Below are positions 34,791 to 43,793 of a stretch of DNA of 64,000 bases, piece by piece (positions within the stretch are counted from its first letter, which is position 1; every line of letters begins with the position of its first letter). The stretch spans positions 1-64,000 of the forward strand of contig JARGPH010000006.1 of NCBI GenBank assembly GCA_029213065.1, written 5' to 3'. A model generated the notes under the pieces. That model was not told the DNA's origin. It was given only the letters and a program-made list of their open reading frames with translations, and made no database searches. The DNA comes from Verrucomicrobiales bacterium (lineage in GTDB: Bacteria > Verrucomicrobiota > Verrucomicrobiia > Verrucomicrobiales > DEV007). Made by a program: the position numbers and the translations under genes.

Positions 34791-34836
34791 CGGAATCTCC
34801 TTCCTCTACTCGTAGCGGAACGAAGCTCGTTCCGCC
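34791..34836 (-). repeat. dispersed palindromic repeat, copy D (inverted)
   Basis: On the minus strand this reads GGCGGAACGAGCTTCGTTCC, then GCTACGAGTAGA, then GGAAGGAGATTCCG. It matches copies A-C with a shortened second palindrome. Confidence 0.75.
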
Positions 34837-34893
34837 ATAGATGCCTGAACGCGGGCTTTACCGCACACGGTTTATCCGCTTCAGTAGTCCTGT

Positions 34894-37503
34894 ATGCGGC
34901 GCGTTTTCTCTCTCATCATTCTGCTGATCAGCTTGAGCGGTTCTGTCTTCGGGCAAGCGGACTACAAACGTTATTACGATGAGGATAACCTCCCCAAGGC
35001 GCGGGAGATTTTCCGGGCGGGGCGTTACGATATCATTGTTCAGATTTGTGATTACTCGCTGCAGCGGGGGCAGCCGTCCTGGGAATGGCGCACCCTCCGG
35101 TTTCAGGCGCTTAAAGCTCTCGGTCGATACGAAGAGGCGCTCGAGGAAGCGAGGACGACGACGGAACTGTTTCCCGATGCCCTCGGGGCTTTGTTGGAAG
35201 CTCATGCCTTTTTTAAAGAAACGGGGCATTCCGAAGATGCGGACCGGATCCTCATGGGGATCAATAAGGCGGCGCAGGCGGTTCCGACGCGTGAGCGAAC
35301 CCCGCTCGATCTCGTCTTTCTGGGACGTGCTGCGGTTGTTCTCGGCGGGGATCCCGATCTGGTGATCGATAAGTATTACGGCCCTGCCAAAGACACCAAA
35401 TTTAAAGGGCGTGAGGCTCCGGAAGGCGTTCTCGAAGCGCATCTTTACACCGGCTACCTTGCATTGGATAAAGACGATTTTGGAAAAGCGGCGACTGCCT
35501 TCGAGGCCGCCCTGAAGCTCGATCCGGATCGCACTGATACGCTTTTCGGATTGGCTCGTTCCTATTTCCCGACGAGTCGTCAGATTGGCGGGAAGTATCT
35601 TGAGAAACTTCTCGAGATTTCTCCGCGACATTACGGAGCACTTCTTCTCGAAGCCGAATACGCGATTATTTACGAAAATTACGAAGAAGCGGTGCGCCGG
35701 CTTCAGATCGTTCTCGCGATGAATCCACGGCATCCGCTTGCGTGGACTTACAGTGCGATTCTCGCTGAACTGGTTGAGCCGAACAGCGGTGAATTTGATG
35801 TCGCACGCGAGAAAGCGCTTTCAGTCTGGAAGAACAATCCGGAGATCGATCACGTCATCGGTCGCGTTCTTTCGAAAAAGTATCGCTACGCGGAGGGTGC
35901 TGCAGCACAGAGGCGTGCCCTCGAATTTGATCCTCAATACCTTCCCGCGAAACTCCAGCTCGCGCTCGATTATCTGAGACTCGGGGAGGTCGAGAAAGCC
36001 TGGCCGCTCGCGAAAGAAGTGGGAGCAGCGGACGAATACAACGTTCTCGCCTACAATCTGGAAGTGCTTCAAAAGGAGATCGACAGTTTCGCCTCCGTGA
36101 CGACGGATGATTTCATTATTCGTCTCCCGCCGGAAGAGGCACCGATCTATGGTGATCAGGTGGTGTCCCTCCTGACAGATGCGAAAACAGTTCTCACCGA
36201 AAAATACGGACTCACGATCGATGAGCCGACCCTGATCGAGTTCTACCCGAATCAGCAGGATTTTGCGGTTCGATCATTCGGGGCTCTCGGCGGCGAAGGG
36301 TTGCTCGGGGTCTGCTTTGGATCCGTCGTGACGATGAACAGCCCCGGAAGTCTTACTGCCGGCAAAAACAACTGGGAGGCAACGCTCTGGCATGAGTATT
36401 GTCACGTCATCACTCTCACGGCGACGAAAAACAAGATGCCGCGCTGGCTCAGTGAAGGGATCTCGGTTTACGAGGAAATGCAGCGCCAGTCCAACTGGGG
36501 GCAGCGCATGTCTCCGCGCTATCGGAAAATGATTCTCGAAGAGGAGGCCCTCACTCCGATCGGGAAAATGAGTGAGGCATTCTTCAGCCCGAAGAATGCT
36601 GAATACGTCATGTTCGCCTACTACCAATCGATGTTGGTGGTTGATTACATCGTGAAGAATTTCGGCGAAGCATCGCTGCGCGGGATTCTCGCTGATCTCG
36701 CCGGGGGTGTTCTTATCAATGAGGCGATCGAGCGGAACACGACTAAGCTCGACGACTTGGAGAGCAATTTCGCTGCCATGGTTCTGGATCTCGCGACCAA
36801 CTATGGAAACGGCGTCGACTGGTCGGAACCGGCCAGAGAGGAAGTGAATCCGCTGAGCGGACTTGCCGTGGCTGCGTTTGTGAAGAAGAACCCGAAGAAT
36901 CTCTGGGGCCTGCAAATTCATACCGGCAATCTGTTGAAAAATGAGCAATGGGACCTCGCCATAGAGTCGGCTGATCGACTCATCGCGTTGCTTCCTGAAT
37001 TTGCCGGGTCGGGCAATGGCTATGCGATGAAGGCCAGGGCGCTCCGCGAAAAAGGGGACTCCGCCGGTGAGGTCGCTGTTTTGGAAAAGGTCGCGAGTCT
37101 TTCCGCCGAAGCTTTAGCGGCTTACAACCGCCTTATCGAAACCAAGTTCGATGCGACCGATTGGAGCGGCGTGGTGGAAAACTCCGAACGCAGCCTCGCG
37201 ATCAATCCGTTTATCGAGCGGACGCACTACTGTCAGGGTTGCGCTCACGAAGGGCTCGAAGAAGTCGCTCCGGCAGTCGGTGCCTTTGAAAAGTCGCTCG
37301 CTCTCGATCCTGCCAATCCATCGGAGGTGAGGTTCAGGCTCGCCCGACTCCTTGCTGGGACGGATAAGGAAAAAGCAAAGCGCTACGTCCTCGACTCACT
37401 CGCCGATTCGTTGCGGTATCAGGAAGCGTATGAATTGCTCTCGGAGATGACTGTGGAATCGGATGCCGGGCATGAAGAAGGAGACGCTCCTCTGCCTCAA
37501 TAG
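34894..37503 (+). CDS. exported TPR protein with gluzincin-type peptidase domain
   Basis: Signal peptide 1-20 (MRRVFSLIILLISLSGSVFG), then several TPR-like repeats (about 45-390). A peptidase MA-type metallopeptidase domain follows (about 400-640) with HEYCH (His500, Glu501, His504) and a downstream Glu521 in LSEGISVYEE as third zinc ligand. More TPR repeats follow (about 680-850). The zinc-binding pattern is that of gluzincins, so it is probably an active periplasmic or surface protease whose TPR arms bind partners. The substrate is unknown. At 869 residues it is within the range of such fusions. Confidence 0.82.
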   Translation: MRRVFSLIILLISLSGSVFGQADYKRYYDEDNLPKAREIFRAGRYDIIVQICDYSLQRGQPSWEWRTLRFQALKALGRYEEALEEARTTTELFPDALGALLEAHAFFKETGHSEDADRILMGINKAAQAVPTRERTPLDLVFLGRAAVVLGGDPDLVIDKYYGPAKDTKFKGREAPEGVLEAHLYTGYLALDKDDFGKAATAFEAALKLDPDRTDTLFGLARSYFPTSRQIGGKYLEKLLEISPRHYGALLLEAEYAIIYENYEEAVRRLQIVLAMNPRHPLAWTYSAILAELVEPNSGEFDVAREKALSVWKNNPEIDHVIGRVLSKKYRYAEGAAAQRRALEFDPQYLPAKLQLALDYLRLGEVEKAWPLAKEVGAADEYNVLAYNLEVLQKEIDSFASVTTDDFIIRLPPEEAPIYGDQVVSLLTDAKTVLTEKYGLTIDEPTLIEFYPNQQDFAVRSFGALGGEGLLGVCFGSVVTMNSPGSLTAGKNNWEATLWHEYCHVITLTATKNKMPRWLSEGISVYEEMQRQSNWGQRMSPRYRKMILEEEALTPIGKMSEAFFSPKNAEYVMFAYYQSMLVVDYIVKNFGEASLRGILADLAGGVLINEAIERNTTKLDDLESNFAAMVLDLATNYGNGVDWSEPAREEVNPLSGLAVAAFVKKNPKNLWGLQIHTGNLLKNEQWDLAIESADRLIALLPEFAGSGNGYAMKARALREKGDSAGEVAVLEKVASLSAEALAAYNRLIETKFDATDWSGVVENSERSLAINPFIERTHYCQGCAHEGLEEVAPAVGAFEKSLALDPANPSEVRFRLARLLAGTDKEKAKRYVLDSLADSLRYQEAYELLSEMTVESDAGHEEGDAPLPQ

Positions 37504-37518
37504 TCGCTCCAGTTCGTC

Positions 37519-38349
37519 CTACGAAAACACCCCGTAAACCTCCCTCGCTGATTCGATGAATCGCGTGAAGAGGGTTCTTGTGTTTTCCAACAGTGAGACG
37601 CCGAATCCCTCAAAGGTCGCGGTGGGGGAGGCGATGATCAGCATGGTGCAGATCAGAAGAATGTTTGCGATGAAGATGATTACGAAGGAGAAGAGTCGTC
37701 CGTTTTGATCGAGATCGGGCTGTTCGCGGCGAATCATCCAGATCGTGAAGGTGAGATGAAACATCCAGCTCACGCCGATGAGCCCGTAGAGCCAGACCGT
37801 GTCGGGGTGTTTGATTTCCTTCAGGGTCCATTCCATGAGGGCCCAGATCAGAATGACCACGGCGGTGTAAAAGGGGAAAAAGTAGGGGGAGAGCGAGATG
37901 AGAAAATTGTTCCGGTTCGTGAGGACGTGGCCGCCCTCAGCGGAGATGTGGATCTTGGTGACTTTCCCCTGACAGATTAGAACAAAAAGCGCGTGGGTGA
38001 GCTCGTGCCCCGCGACGTAGCACCACATCATGAAGCGGGTCCGGAACCCGTAGAAGAGGGCCAGCCAGAGAAAGCAGCCGACGCCGAAGAAGAGAAATTC
38101 CTTCGAGCGCCAGTAGTCGCCGCCGAAGGTGTCGGCGGTGAGGAGAACGAGAAAGGTCTCGATGAGTACCCAGCAGAAAGGAAGCAGGAGAATACCGATC
38201 CAGAATTTGAAAAGGATCAAGGCCGACTGATCAAACCCGGTCGAGCGGGTCTTCGTTTTTGCGGGAACAAAGGCGGCGAGGCCCTGACGGGGAACGGGGC
38301 GCCGCTTTCGCGTGCGCTTGTTCCGTATTCTTTTCCGTTTTGCCGGCAC
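37519..38349 (-). CDS. M50-like membrane metalloprotease (HELTH)
   Basis: A basic N-terminus (about 1-35) is followed by six or so membrane helices. The helix with AGHELTHALF (His115, Glu116, His119) matches the HExxH motif of site-2/M50 intramembrane proteases. No PDZ domain is present and a clear second motif (NxxPxxxxDG type) was not found, so activity is uncertain. The start is GTG at 38349; no ATG lies near. It ends 15 bp from the convergent TPR protease gene and is followed upstream by efp. Confidence 0.65.
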   Translation of the reverse strand: MPAKRKRIRNKRTRKRRPVPRQGLAAFVPAKTKTRSTGFDQSALILFKFWIGILLLPFCWVLIETFLVLLTADTFGGDYWRSKEFLFFGVGCFLWLALFYGFRTRFMMWCYVAGHELTHALFVLICQGKVTKIHISAEGGHVLTNRNNFLISLSPYFFPFYTAVVILIWALMEWTLKEIKHPDTVWLYGLIGVSWMFHLTFTIWMIRREQPDLDQNGRLFSFVIIFIANILLICTMLIIASPTATFEGFGVSLLENTRTLFTRFIESAREVYGVFS

Positions 38350-38397
38350 AGCTCGTCTTCGCTGGAAAATTTAAGGAGCGAAGCTCAGGCCGGAGCC

Positions 38398-38958
38398 TCA
38401 GGCCCGACCTACGTATTTTTTGTCAACGCTGCCGACTTTAATCTTGTCGCCGGGGCCGATGAAGAGAGGCACCTGAACGCGGAGACCGGTTTCGAGAACC
38501 GCTTCCTTCGTCGCTGCTGTCGCGGTGTCACCTTTGACGCCGGGAGCGGATTCCGTAACTTCGAGTTCGATGCTCGCAGGCAGTTCGATCGTGACCGGTT
38601 TTCCGTCGACGAAGAGCACTTCCACTTCAATCGCGTCGATGAGAAGATCTTTGCTGTCTTCGACAAACTCCTCCTGAAACGTGATCGTGTCGTAGGTCTC
38701 CGTATCCATGAAGTGGTAACCCATCTGGTCGGCGTAGCTGAATTCGAGCTTCTGACGGTCTGACTGAACGATGTCGACCTTATCACTGGAGGCGAAACGA
38801 ATGTCCTTGGTTTTGCCGGAGTTGAACGACCGGATCGTGGCCATGATCAGCGCGTTTCCTTTACCGGGCGTGCGGTGCTCCAGTCCGAGGACGAGTCCGA
38901 GTTCGCCTTTGTAGCTGATGCATTGTCCGCGTTTCAAGTTGGTTGCTACGATAGCCAT
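38398..38958 (-). CDS. efp: translation elongation factor P
   Basis: Binds stalled ribosomes and helps them form peptide bonds at poly-proline stretches. The 186 residues hold the three family domains: KOW-like N-terminal domain (MAIVATNLKRGQCISYKGEL), and two OB folds. The loop TPGKGN places Lys33 at the position that is modified (beta-lysylation) or left as such in other bacteria; no epmA/epmB genes are in the window. Just after the stop a GC-rich hairpin run lies at 38370-38400. Confidence 0.95.
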   Translation of the reverse strand: MAIVATNLKRGQCISYKGELGLVLGLEHRTPGKGNALIMATIRSFNSGKTKDIRFASSDKVDIVQSDRQKLEFSYADQMGYHFMDTETYDTITFQEEFVEDSKDLLIDAIEVEVLFVDGKPVTIELPASIELEVTESAPGVKGDTATAATKEAVLETGLRVQVPLFIGPGDKIKVGSVDKKYVGRA

Positions 38959-39011
38959 GTGTTCAGTGAGGTTATTTAAGGATTCTTAATTAAAATTCTG
39001 CAGCCTTCATT

Positions 39012-39040
39012 TTGACATCGATTTCATCAATAACAAGATT
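39012..39040 (+). promoter_or_regulatory. candidate promoter of the CPBP protease gene
   Basis: A perfect -35 box TTGACA (39012-39017) lies 17 bp before AAGATT (39035-39040), a poor -10 box. It is 23 bp upstream of the ATG at 39063. Confidence 0.3.
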
Positions 39041-39062
39041 GGAAATAGTGATTTGAGTGGTG

Positions 39063-39803
39063 ATGAGAAAGGCTGAAACTGGACGGGTGATTGATTCAAC
39101 CGCTACCCCAGATCGAAACGCGAAACGCTGGTTTCTCGTCGTGCCCGCAATGTGCCTCCCCCTTGCGGCCTCGTTTTTCTACTTTGTTTTATTCCCCGGA
39201 ACGATTCTGGGGAACTCGTTTTATTCGGGAATCAAAGTTTTCCTTCTCATCTGGCCCTTCCTCGCGGTCTGTCTCTGGCTCAAGGAGCCTCTGATTGAGA
39301 GGGGCCGGGAAAAGCGACATCTCCCGGCCGCGGTGGCAGGGTTTGCCTTTGGCGCTGTGGTGTTCGCCCTCCTCGTCTGGCTCGTGAAAGAAAGTCCTTT
39401 TGCGTATCTGATCACTGAGAACAGCGCCCGCATCTCGGAGCGGATTCATGGGCTCGGTGTCGCGGAACACTACCTCTGGTTTGCGCTTTTTATCTCCTTT
39501 GCCCACGCAGCGCTCGAGGAGTTTTTCTGGAGATGGTTTGTTTTCGGGCAATTACGCAGATTGATTTCAGTCCCGTGGGCCTGTTTTTGGGCGGCGGTGG
39601 GGTTCGCGGCTCACCATATTGTGATTCTGACACAGTTCTTCCCTCCGGCCTGGGCGATTGCGCTCGGTGTCTGTGTCGGAATCGGGGGGGCGGTCTGGAG
39701 CCTTATTTACCACCGATACGGAAGTTTGCTCGGGGCGTGGATCAGTCACATGATCATCGACCTCGGTCTCATGTGGGTGGGCTGGATCGCTCTGAACGCG
39801 TGA
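39063..39803 (+). CDS. CPBP-family intramembrane metalloprotease (CAAX protease-like)
   Basis: Membrane protein with about seven helices. The conserved glutamates lie in HAALEEFFWRWFVFGQL (EExxxR motif) and the later His-containing helix reads VGFAAHHIVIL, the normal metal-binding pattern of CPBP (Abi/CAAX) proteases. The ATG at 39063 was chosen; two GTG codons precede it in frame. Members process prenylated or secreted proteins; no substrate is evident. The stop lies two bases from the convergent lectin gene. Confidence 0.88.
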   Translation: MRKAETGRVIDSTATPDRNAKRWFLVVPAMCLPLAASFFYFVLFPGTILGNSFYSGIKVFLLIWPFLAVCLWLKEPLIERGREKRHLPAAVAGFAFGAVVFALLVWLVKESPFAYLITENSARISERIHGLGVAEHYLWFALFISFAHAALEEFFWRWFVFGQLRRLISVPWACFWAAVGFAAHHIVILTQFFPPAWAIALGVCVGIGGAVWSLIYHRYGSLLGAWISHMIIDLGLMWVGWIALNA

Positions 39804-39805
39804 AC

Positions 39806-40453
39806 CTATTCAACGATGTCGACGATCTGAAAGAGCCATTTTTGATCGTCGGTGTCAGCTTTGGGTTTCTGAAGCAGGTTGCGACCGTGGCTGCCTCCTT
39901 TGCTATTGGTCGTGAGGTAGAGGCCGCTGCTTCTATTTTTGAGACGGGCGAATCCGTCTTCATCGAACTCCATTTGCCAAAGCTGTGAGTCCTCATCGAG
40001 GATTTCCCATTGAATCGCACCGGTATTTTCCTCCGTCTTCCCTTCCAGAATCGCGAGGGCTTTCCCTGAATGTCTTGCGATGAGATGAATCCAACCGTCT
40101 TTGTGCCGGACGATGCGCCATTGCTGATCATCGGTGCGATGCTGCTCCCATTCAATAATCCCGGTGCCGTTTTCGTGGTAGGCGGTGGATACGGAAATCG
40201 CGTTTTGGGAAGACTTGCAAATGATGGAGTGCCATACGGTCGGCTCATTTTCTGCCGCCGGGGCACAGTAGGGGTGTTCCAGGGGCGTTTCAGGTTCGCC
40301 CTTCGCTTCAGGCGGAGCAGGCGGGTGCTTTGAGGGAAGTGTGATGATTTCGTAGCCGTCCCGCGTGGCGGTGATTTCCACGGTCCCGGCGGGAGCTTTT
40401 GCAGGTATCAGCGCGCAGCTGATGGAGATCACGAGGGGGATCAAGGCTTTCAT
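39806..40453 (-). CDS. secreted ricin-type beta-trefoil (RICIN) protein
   Basis: Signal peptide 1-22 (MKALIPLVISISCALIPAKA) is followed by a Pro/Glu-rich segment and a ricin B-like carbohydrate-binding domain (about 75-215). Three repeats carry QQWRIV, QLWQME and QKWLFQ, the QxW signature of beta-trefoil lectins. There is no attached enzyme. It probably binds a glycan in the periplasm or at the surface. ATG at 40453 was chosen over GTG at 40492 because the signal peptide starts there. Confidence 0.82.
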   Translation of the reverse strand: MKALIPLVISISCALIPAKAPAGTVEITATRDGYEIITLPSKHPPAPPEAKGEPETPLEHPYCAPAAENEPTVWHSIICKSSQNAISVSTAYHENGTGIIEWEQHRTDDQQWRIVRHKDGWIHLIARHSGKALAILEGKTEENTGAIQWEILDEDSQLWQMEFDEDGFARLKNRSSGLYLTTNSKGGSHGRNLLQKPKADTDDQKWLFQIVDIVE

Positions 40454-40503
40454 TGCAGGTCGATTTTGCCAGAAAGGCGGGAAAAGGACCACCTTCTTTT
40501 CAG

Positions 40504-40538
40504 ACCCAACAGGGTTGAGTCATCGACCTGACCCTGTT
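40504..40538. repeat. short 3'-end motif, copy 3
   Basis: ACCCAACAGGGTTGAGTCAT then CGACCTGACCCTGTT; AACAGGGT/ACCCTGTT form an 8-bp stem. It abuts the uvrB stop codon (uvrB is on the minus strand). The core is shared with 13797 and 29561. Confidence 0.6.
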
Positions 40539-42682
40539 CAATACGAGATCTTCTTCCGTTTAACCGAAAGCGGCTTTTCGCCGGAATCCTTCTTCAATTT
40601 GTTGATCTGGTCGCGGATGAGGGCGGCGCGCTCGAATTCGAGTTTGGTGGCGGCTTCCTGCATTTCCTCCTCGAGCTCGCGGATCACGGCGAGGGTGTCG
40701 ACGTCATCTCCCGATTCGGCGACGAGCGAATCTTCAACCGCTTTGCCGTTGGTGTACATCCGCAGGGTTTCCTGATCGCCGCGTGTCACGGTGTGGGGAA
40801 TAATGCCGTGTTTCTCGTTGTGCTCGGACTGAACGCGACGGCGGTATTCGGTGATACTGAGGAGGCTCTGGATCGAATCAGTGACGTTGTCGGCGAAAAG
40901 AACCGCTTCGCCGTTGATGTGTCGGGCGGCGCGTCCGGCGGTCTGGATGAGGCTGGTTTCGCTTCGCAAAAAGCCTTCTTTATCCGCGTCGAGAATGCAG
41001 ACGAGGCTGACTTCGGGGAGGTCGAGGCCTTCCCGAAGGAGATTGATCCCGATGAGAATATCGAATTCAGCGGCGCGGAGGCTTCGCAGGATCTCGACTC
41101 GCTCGATCGCATCGACGTCGGCGTGGATGTAGCGCACTTTGAGTCCGATATTCCTCATGTAATCGGTGAGGTCTTCGGCGGTGCGCTTTGTGAGGGTCGT
41201 GACGAGGACACGTTCGCCTTTCTCAATCCGCTGCTGGCAGAGTTCAATCGTTTCGTCAATCTGGCCTTTGAGCGGCCGCAGGGTGATGACGGGATCGATC
41301 AGCCCGGTCGGACGGATAATCTGTTCGACGATGAGATCGGTTCCTTTTTTCCCGGGATCGAATTTGTCGACGGGCTGCCGGCTTCCGGAGATGCGGGGGA
41401 GTCGCTCGGGAACCAGTTCCGGTTCGCCGATCACTTTGCGTTTGTGAGGCAGGTAGCCTTTGCGTCCCGCTGTGGAATTTTTGATCTCAAACTTCGCCGG
41501 TGTCGCGCTGACGTAGAGGCGCTGACCGGTTGCCTTCATGTATTCGTCGAACTTGAGGGGCCGGTTGTCGAGGGCGCTGGGGAGGCGGAAGCCGAAGTCG
41601 ACGAGGGTGGTCTTCCGCGACCGGTCGCCTTCATACATCCCTCCAATCTGTGGAATGCTGACGTGTGACTCATCGATCACGGTGAGGAAATCATCGGGGA
41701 AAAAGTCGATCAGGGTTCCGGGCTTTTCCCCGGGAGGCCGTCCCGTGAGATGACGGGAATAGTTCTCGATGCCCTGACAGAAACCCATTTCCTGCATCAT
41801 TTCGATGTCGTATTCGGTGCGCTGCTTGATCCGCTGCGCTTCGAGATACTGCTGGTTGGCCTCGAACTTTTCGACCTGCTCTTTGAGTTCCTTGCGGATC
41901 GCGACGATGGCTTTTGCCATTTTGTCCTTCGGGGTCACGAACTGCTTCGCGGGGTAAAAGGTGATCTCGTTGAGCTGGGAACGCGCCGTGCCGGTGAGAG
42001 GATTGAAGGCGGAGATCCGGTCGATTTCGTCGCCGAAAAACTCCACGCGGATCGCCTCGTTGTCGAGGTAGGCGGGGTAAACTTCGACGACGTCGCCGCG
42101 GACGCGGAAGTGGCCGCGGGTGAATTCGATGTCGTTTCGTTCGTAGAGGATTCCGACGAGGCTTTTGAGAAAATCATCACGGTCGATGAGCTGCCCAACG
42201 CGAACGGGGATCATCATGTTTTTGTAATCGTCCGGTGAACCGAGACCGTAGATACAGGAAACGCTTGAGACGACGATGACGTCTTTTCGCGTCAGCAGCG
42301 AGCTCATCGCGGAGAGGCGGAGGCGCTCGATCTCATCGTTGATCGACGAATCCTTCTCGATGTAGGTGTCGGTCCGGGGGATGTAGGCCTCGGGCTGGAA
42401 GTAGTCGAAGTAGGAGACGAAATACTCGACCGCGTTGTCGGGAAAGAAGCTTTTGAACTCGCTGTAGAGCTGCGCCGCGAGGGTTTTGTTGTGCGACATG
42501 ATCAATGTCGGCTTTTCGATGTTCTGGATCACGTTCGCGACTGTGAACGTCTTACCGGAACCGGTCACCCCGAGGAGCGTCTGGTGATTGTTGCCGGCGC
42601 GGAGGGACTTCGTGAGTTTGGCAATGGCCTGCTCCTGATCGCCCTGGGGAGAGTAGTCGGAACTGAGGCTGAAGAGAGACAT
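40538..42682 (-). CDS. uvrB: excinuclease ABC subunit B
   Basis: DNA-damage helicase of nucleotide excision repair, working with UvrA and UvrC. Walker A GVTGSGKTFT lies near 39-48, then the beta-hairpin region (VVSSVSCIYGLGSP), DESHVSIPQIGGMYEGDRS, the helicase motif VTTLTKRTAEDLTDYM and motif VI QTAGRAARH. The C-terminal UVR domain (about 665-700, EEMQEAATKLEFERAALIRD) contacts UvrC. The 714 residues are slightly longer than the usual 670. It is followed downstream by the small 3'-end repeat. Confidence 0.97.
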   Translation of the reverse strand: MSLFSLSSDYSPQGDQEQAIAKLTKSLRAGNNHQTLLGVTGSGKTFTVANVIQNIEKPTLIMSHNKTLAAQLYSEFKSFFPDNAVEYFVSYFDYFQPEAYIPRTDTYIEKDSSINDEIERLRLSAMSSLLTRKDVIVVSSVSCIYGLGSPDDYKNMMIPVRVGQLIDRDDFLKSLVGILYERNDIEFTRGHFRVRGDVVEVYPAYLDNEAIRVEFFGDEIDRISAFNPLTGTARSQLNEITFYPAKQFVTPKDKMAKAIVAIRKELKEQVEKFEANQQYLEAQRIKQRTEYDIEMMQEMGFCQGIENYSRHLTGRPPGEKPGTLIDFFPDDFLTVIDESHVSIPQIGGMYEGDRSRKTTLVDFGFRLPSALDNRPLKFDEYMKATGQRLYVSATPAKFEIKNSTAGRKGYLPHKRKVIGEPELVPERLPRISGSRQPVDKFDPGKKGTDLIVEQIIRPTGLIDPVITLRPLKGQIDETIELCQQRIEKGERVLVTTLTKRTAEDLTDYMRNIGLKVRYIHADVDAIERVEILRSLRAAEFDILIGINLLREGLDLPEVSLVCILDADKEGFLRSETSLIQTAGRAARHINGEAVLFADNVTDSIQSLLSITEYRRRVQSEHNEKHGIIPHTVTRGDQETLRMYTNGKAVEDSLVAESGDDVDTLAVIRELEEEMQEAATKLEFERAALIRDQINKLKKDSGEKPLSVKRKKISY

Positions 42683-42781
42683 GCTTTTACAATCGTCATG
42701 AGATGACGGCAGTTAAAGCACTCTTTTTTGCTTTTTCCTGCTCCCTGCCTTCCGCGCGGAAGGATTGAGATGAGGAGTCAG

Positions 42782-42823
42782 AAAAAGAAAAAGGTTCGAT
42801 ACGGACGTAGTTATCCGTATCGA
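42782..42823 (-). terminator. rpoZ terminator
   Basis: Read on the minus strand, TTCGATACGGA and its exact complement TCCGTATCGAA (42795-42823) make an 11-bp stem, followed by CCTTTTTCTTTTTC. A second palindrome CCTTCCGCGCGGAAGG lies at 42748-42763. Confidence 0.8.
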
Positions 42824-42872
42824 AAGGTGTGTGGCAGAGCCACCCGGAGCTGAAAACCGAGTCCTATGAACT

Positions 42873-43163
42873 CTAGTCTTCTTTTTCGTCGACGCTGATT
42901 TTGCCTTCGATGATTTCGGTGAGGGCGATGTCAGCGGCACCCATGCGGTGATCGGTCTCGACGAGTGGCGTCCGTCCCAGATTCAGCTGCTTTACGCGGC
43001 TGGAAACAAGATTGATAAGAACCGGTGGTTCAGGAATTACTTTTGATGCCTCTACGACTAAGTCACTTCTCATATTAATGGAGCCTGTTCCCGATTGGTA
43101 TCCGGAGGGTTTTGGTTTCTCCTTGCCGGGGAAGTCAACGATGTTCGAGCCTTCTTTTGACAT
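42873..43163 (-). CDS. rpoZ: RNA polymerase omega subunit
   Basis: Small subunit that helps assemble beta-prime of RNA polymerase. The family core starts at INMRSDLVVEASKVIPE and continues to SSRVKQLNLGRTPLV with the helical end GAADIALTEIIEGKISV. The ATG at 43163 (MSKEGSNIVDF) gives 96 residues, with an N-terminal ~30-residue extension; the MRSDL codon is a shorter alternative. It stands between khpB and uvrB; the gap to khpB is 130 bp. Confidence 0.9.
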   Translation of the reverse strand: MSKEGSNIVDFPGKEKPKPSGYQSGTGSINMRSDLVVEASKVIPEPPVLINLVSSRVKQLNLGRTPLVETDHRMGAADIALTEIIEGKISVDEKED

Positions 43164-43292
43164 GGGTAGCGGTTTCCGGATGGGATTTTCGGGTGAAAAC
43201 AGCTTGTTGCTCAAATTAAACGAACAACAAGCCCTTGCGCATAGCGCTGTTATTAAAAAAATCAACTATTTTGTAAAACAATTAATGCTCCT

Positions 43293-43763
43293 TCAGCCTT
43301 CTGAGCTCGTTTTTGACGCATTTTTCAAAGAAAGCGTGATCCGCTTGAGTCGGGCTGAATCCCCCGGGCTCCACGTCTTGATTTCAGGATGTTCCTTGAA
43401 ATGGTGGTGGACGAGGCGCCGCTGGTAGGAGTTCATGGGCTCCAGTTTTGCGGGGGTGCCGCTGGCGATGACACCGGCGGCGGCTGATTCGGCGTCTTCG
43501 ATGAGACGGTAGTCGCGGGAGGCGACGTAGCTGTCGATATCGACTTTCACCTTGGGAGCCTCGGGGACGCGATCCTGAAGGACGCGGTTCACGAGATACT
43601 GAATCTCATCGAGGCGTGCTCCGTTGTGGCCGATGAGCAGTTTGCCCTCTGCGCAGGTCACATTCAATGTGCCGGATTCACGATCGAGATCAACCTTGGC
43701 GGCAAAGCCGAGGTATCCCAGCATGGCATCGAGAATTTCCTGTGCGGTGTCAAAATGGTCCAT
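43293..43763 (-). CDS. khpB: KH-R3H RNA-binding protein (KhpB/Jag, short form)
   Basis: RNA-binding protein of the Jag/KhpB family. A KH domain covers about 10-85 (EGKLLIGHNGARLDEIQYLVN is the KH loop) and an R3H domain about 95-156 (MNSYQRRLVHHHFKEHPEI). The Jag_N domain found in Firmicutes is absent. Its position immediately downstream of yidC is the conserved rpmH-rnpA-yidD-yidC-khpB order; the gap to yidC is 30 bp. Confidence 0.92.
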   Translation of the reverse strand: MDHFDTAQEILDAMLGYLGFAAKVDLDRESGTLNVTCAEGKLLIGHNGARLDEIQYLVNRVLQDRVPEAPKVKVDIDSYVASRDYRLIEDAESAAAGVIASGTPAKLEPMNSYQRRLVHHHFKEHPEIKTWSPGDSARLKRITLSLKNASKTSSEG

Positions 43764-43793
43764 CGTGAATCGAGTCGGTGAGGTGAGAGGGGA

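Noticed and set aside
42831-42872. tRNA-like stretch downstream of rpoZ
   Set aside because: Only short fragments resemble tRNA arms; no full cloverleaf can be formed.
43012-43428. 138-residue plus-strand ORF
   Set aside because: It is antisense to rpoZ and khpB, which are certain, and shows no family features.
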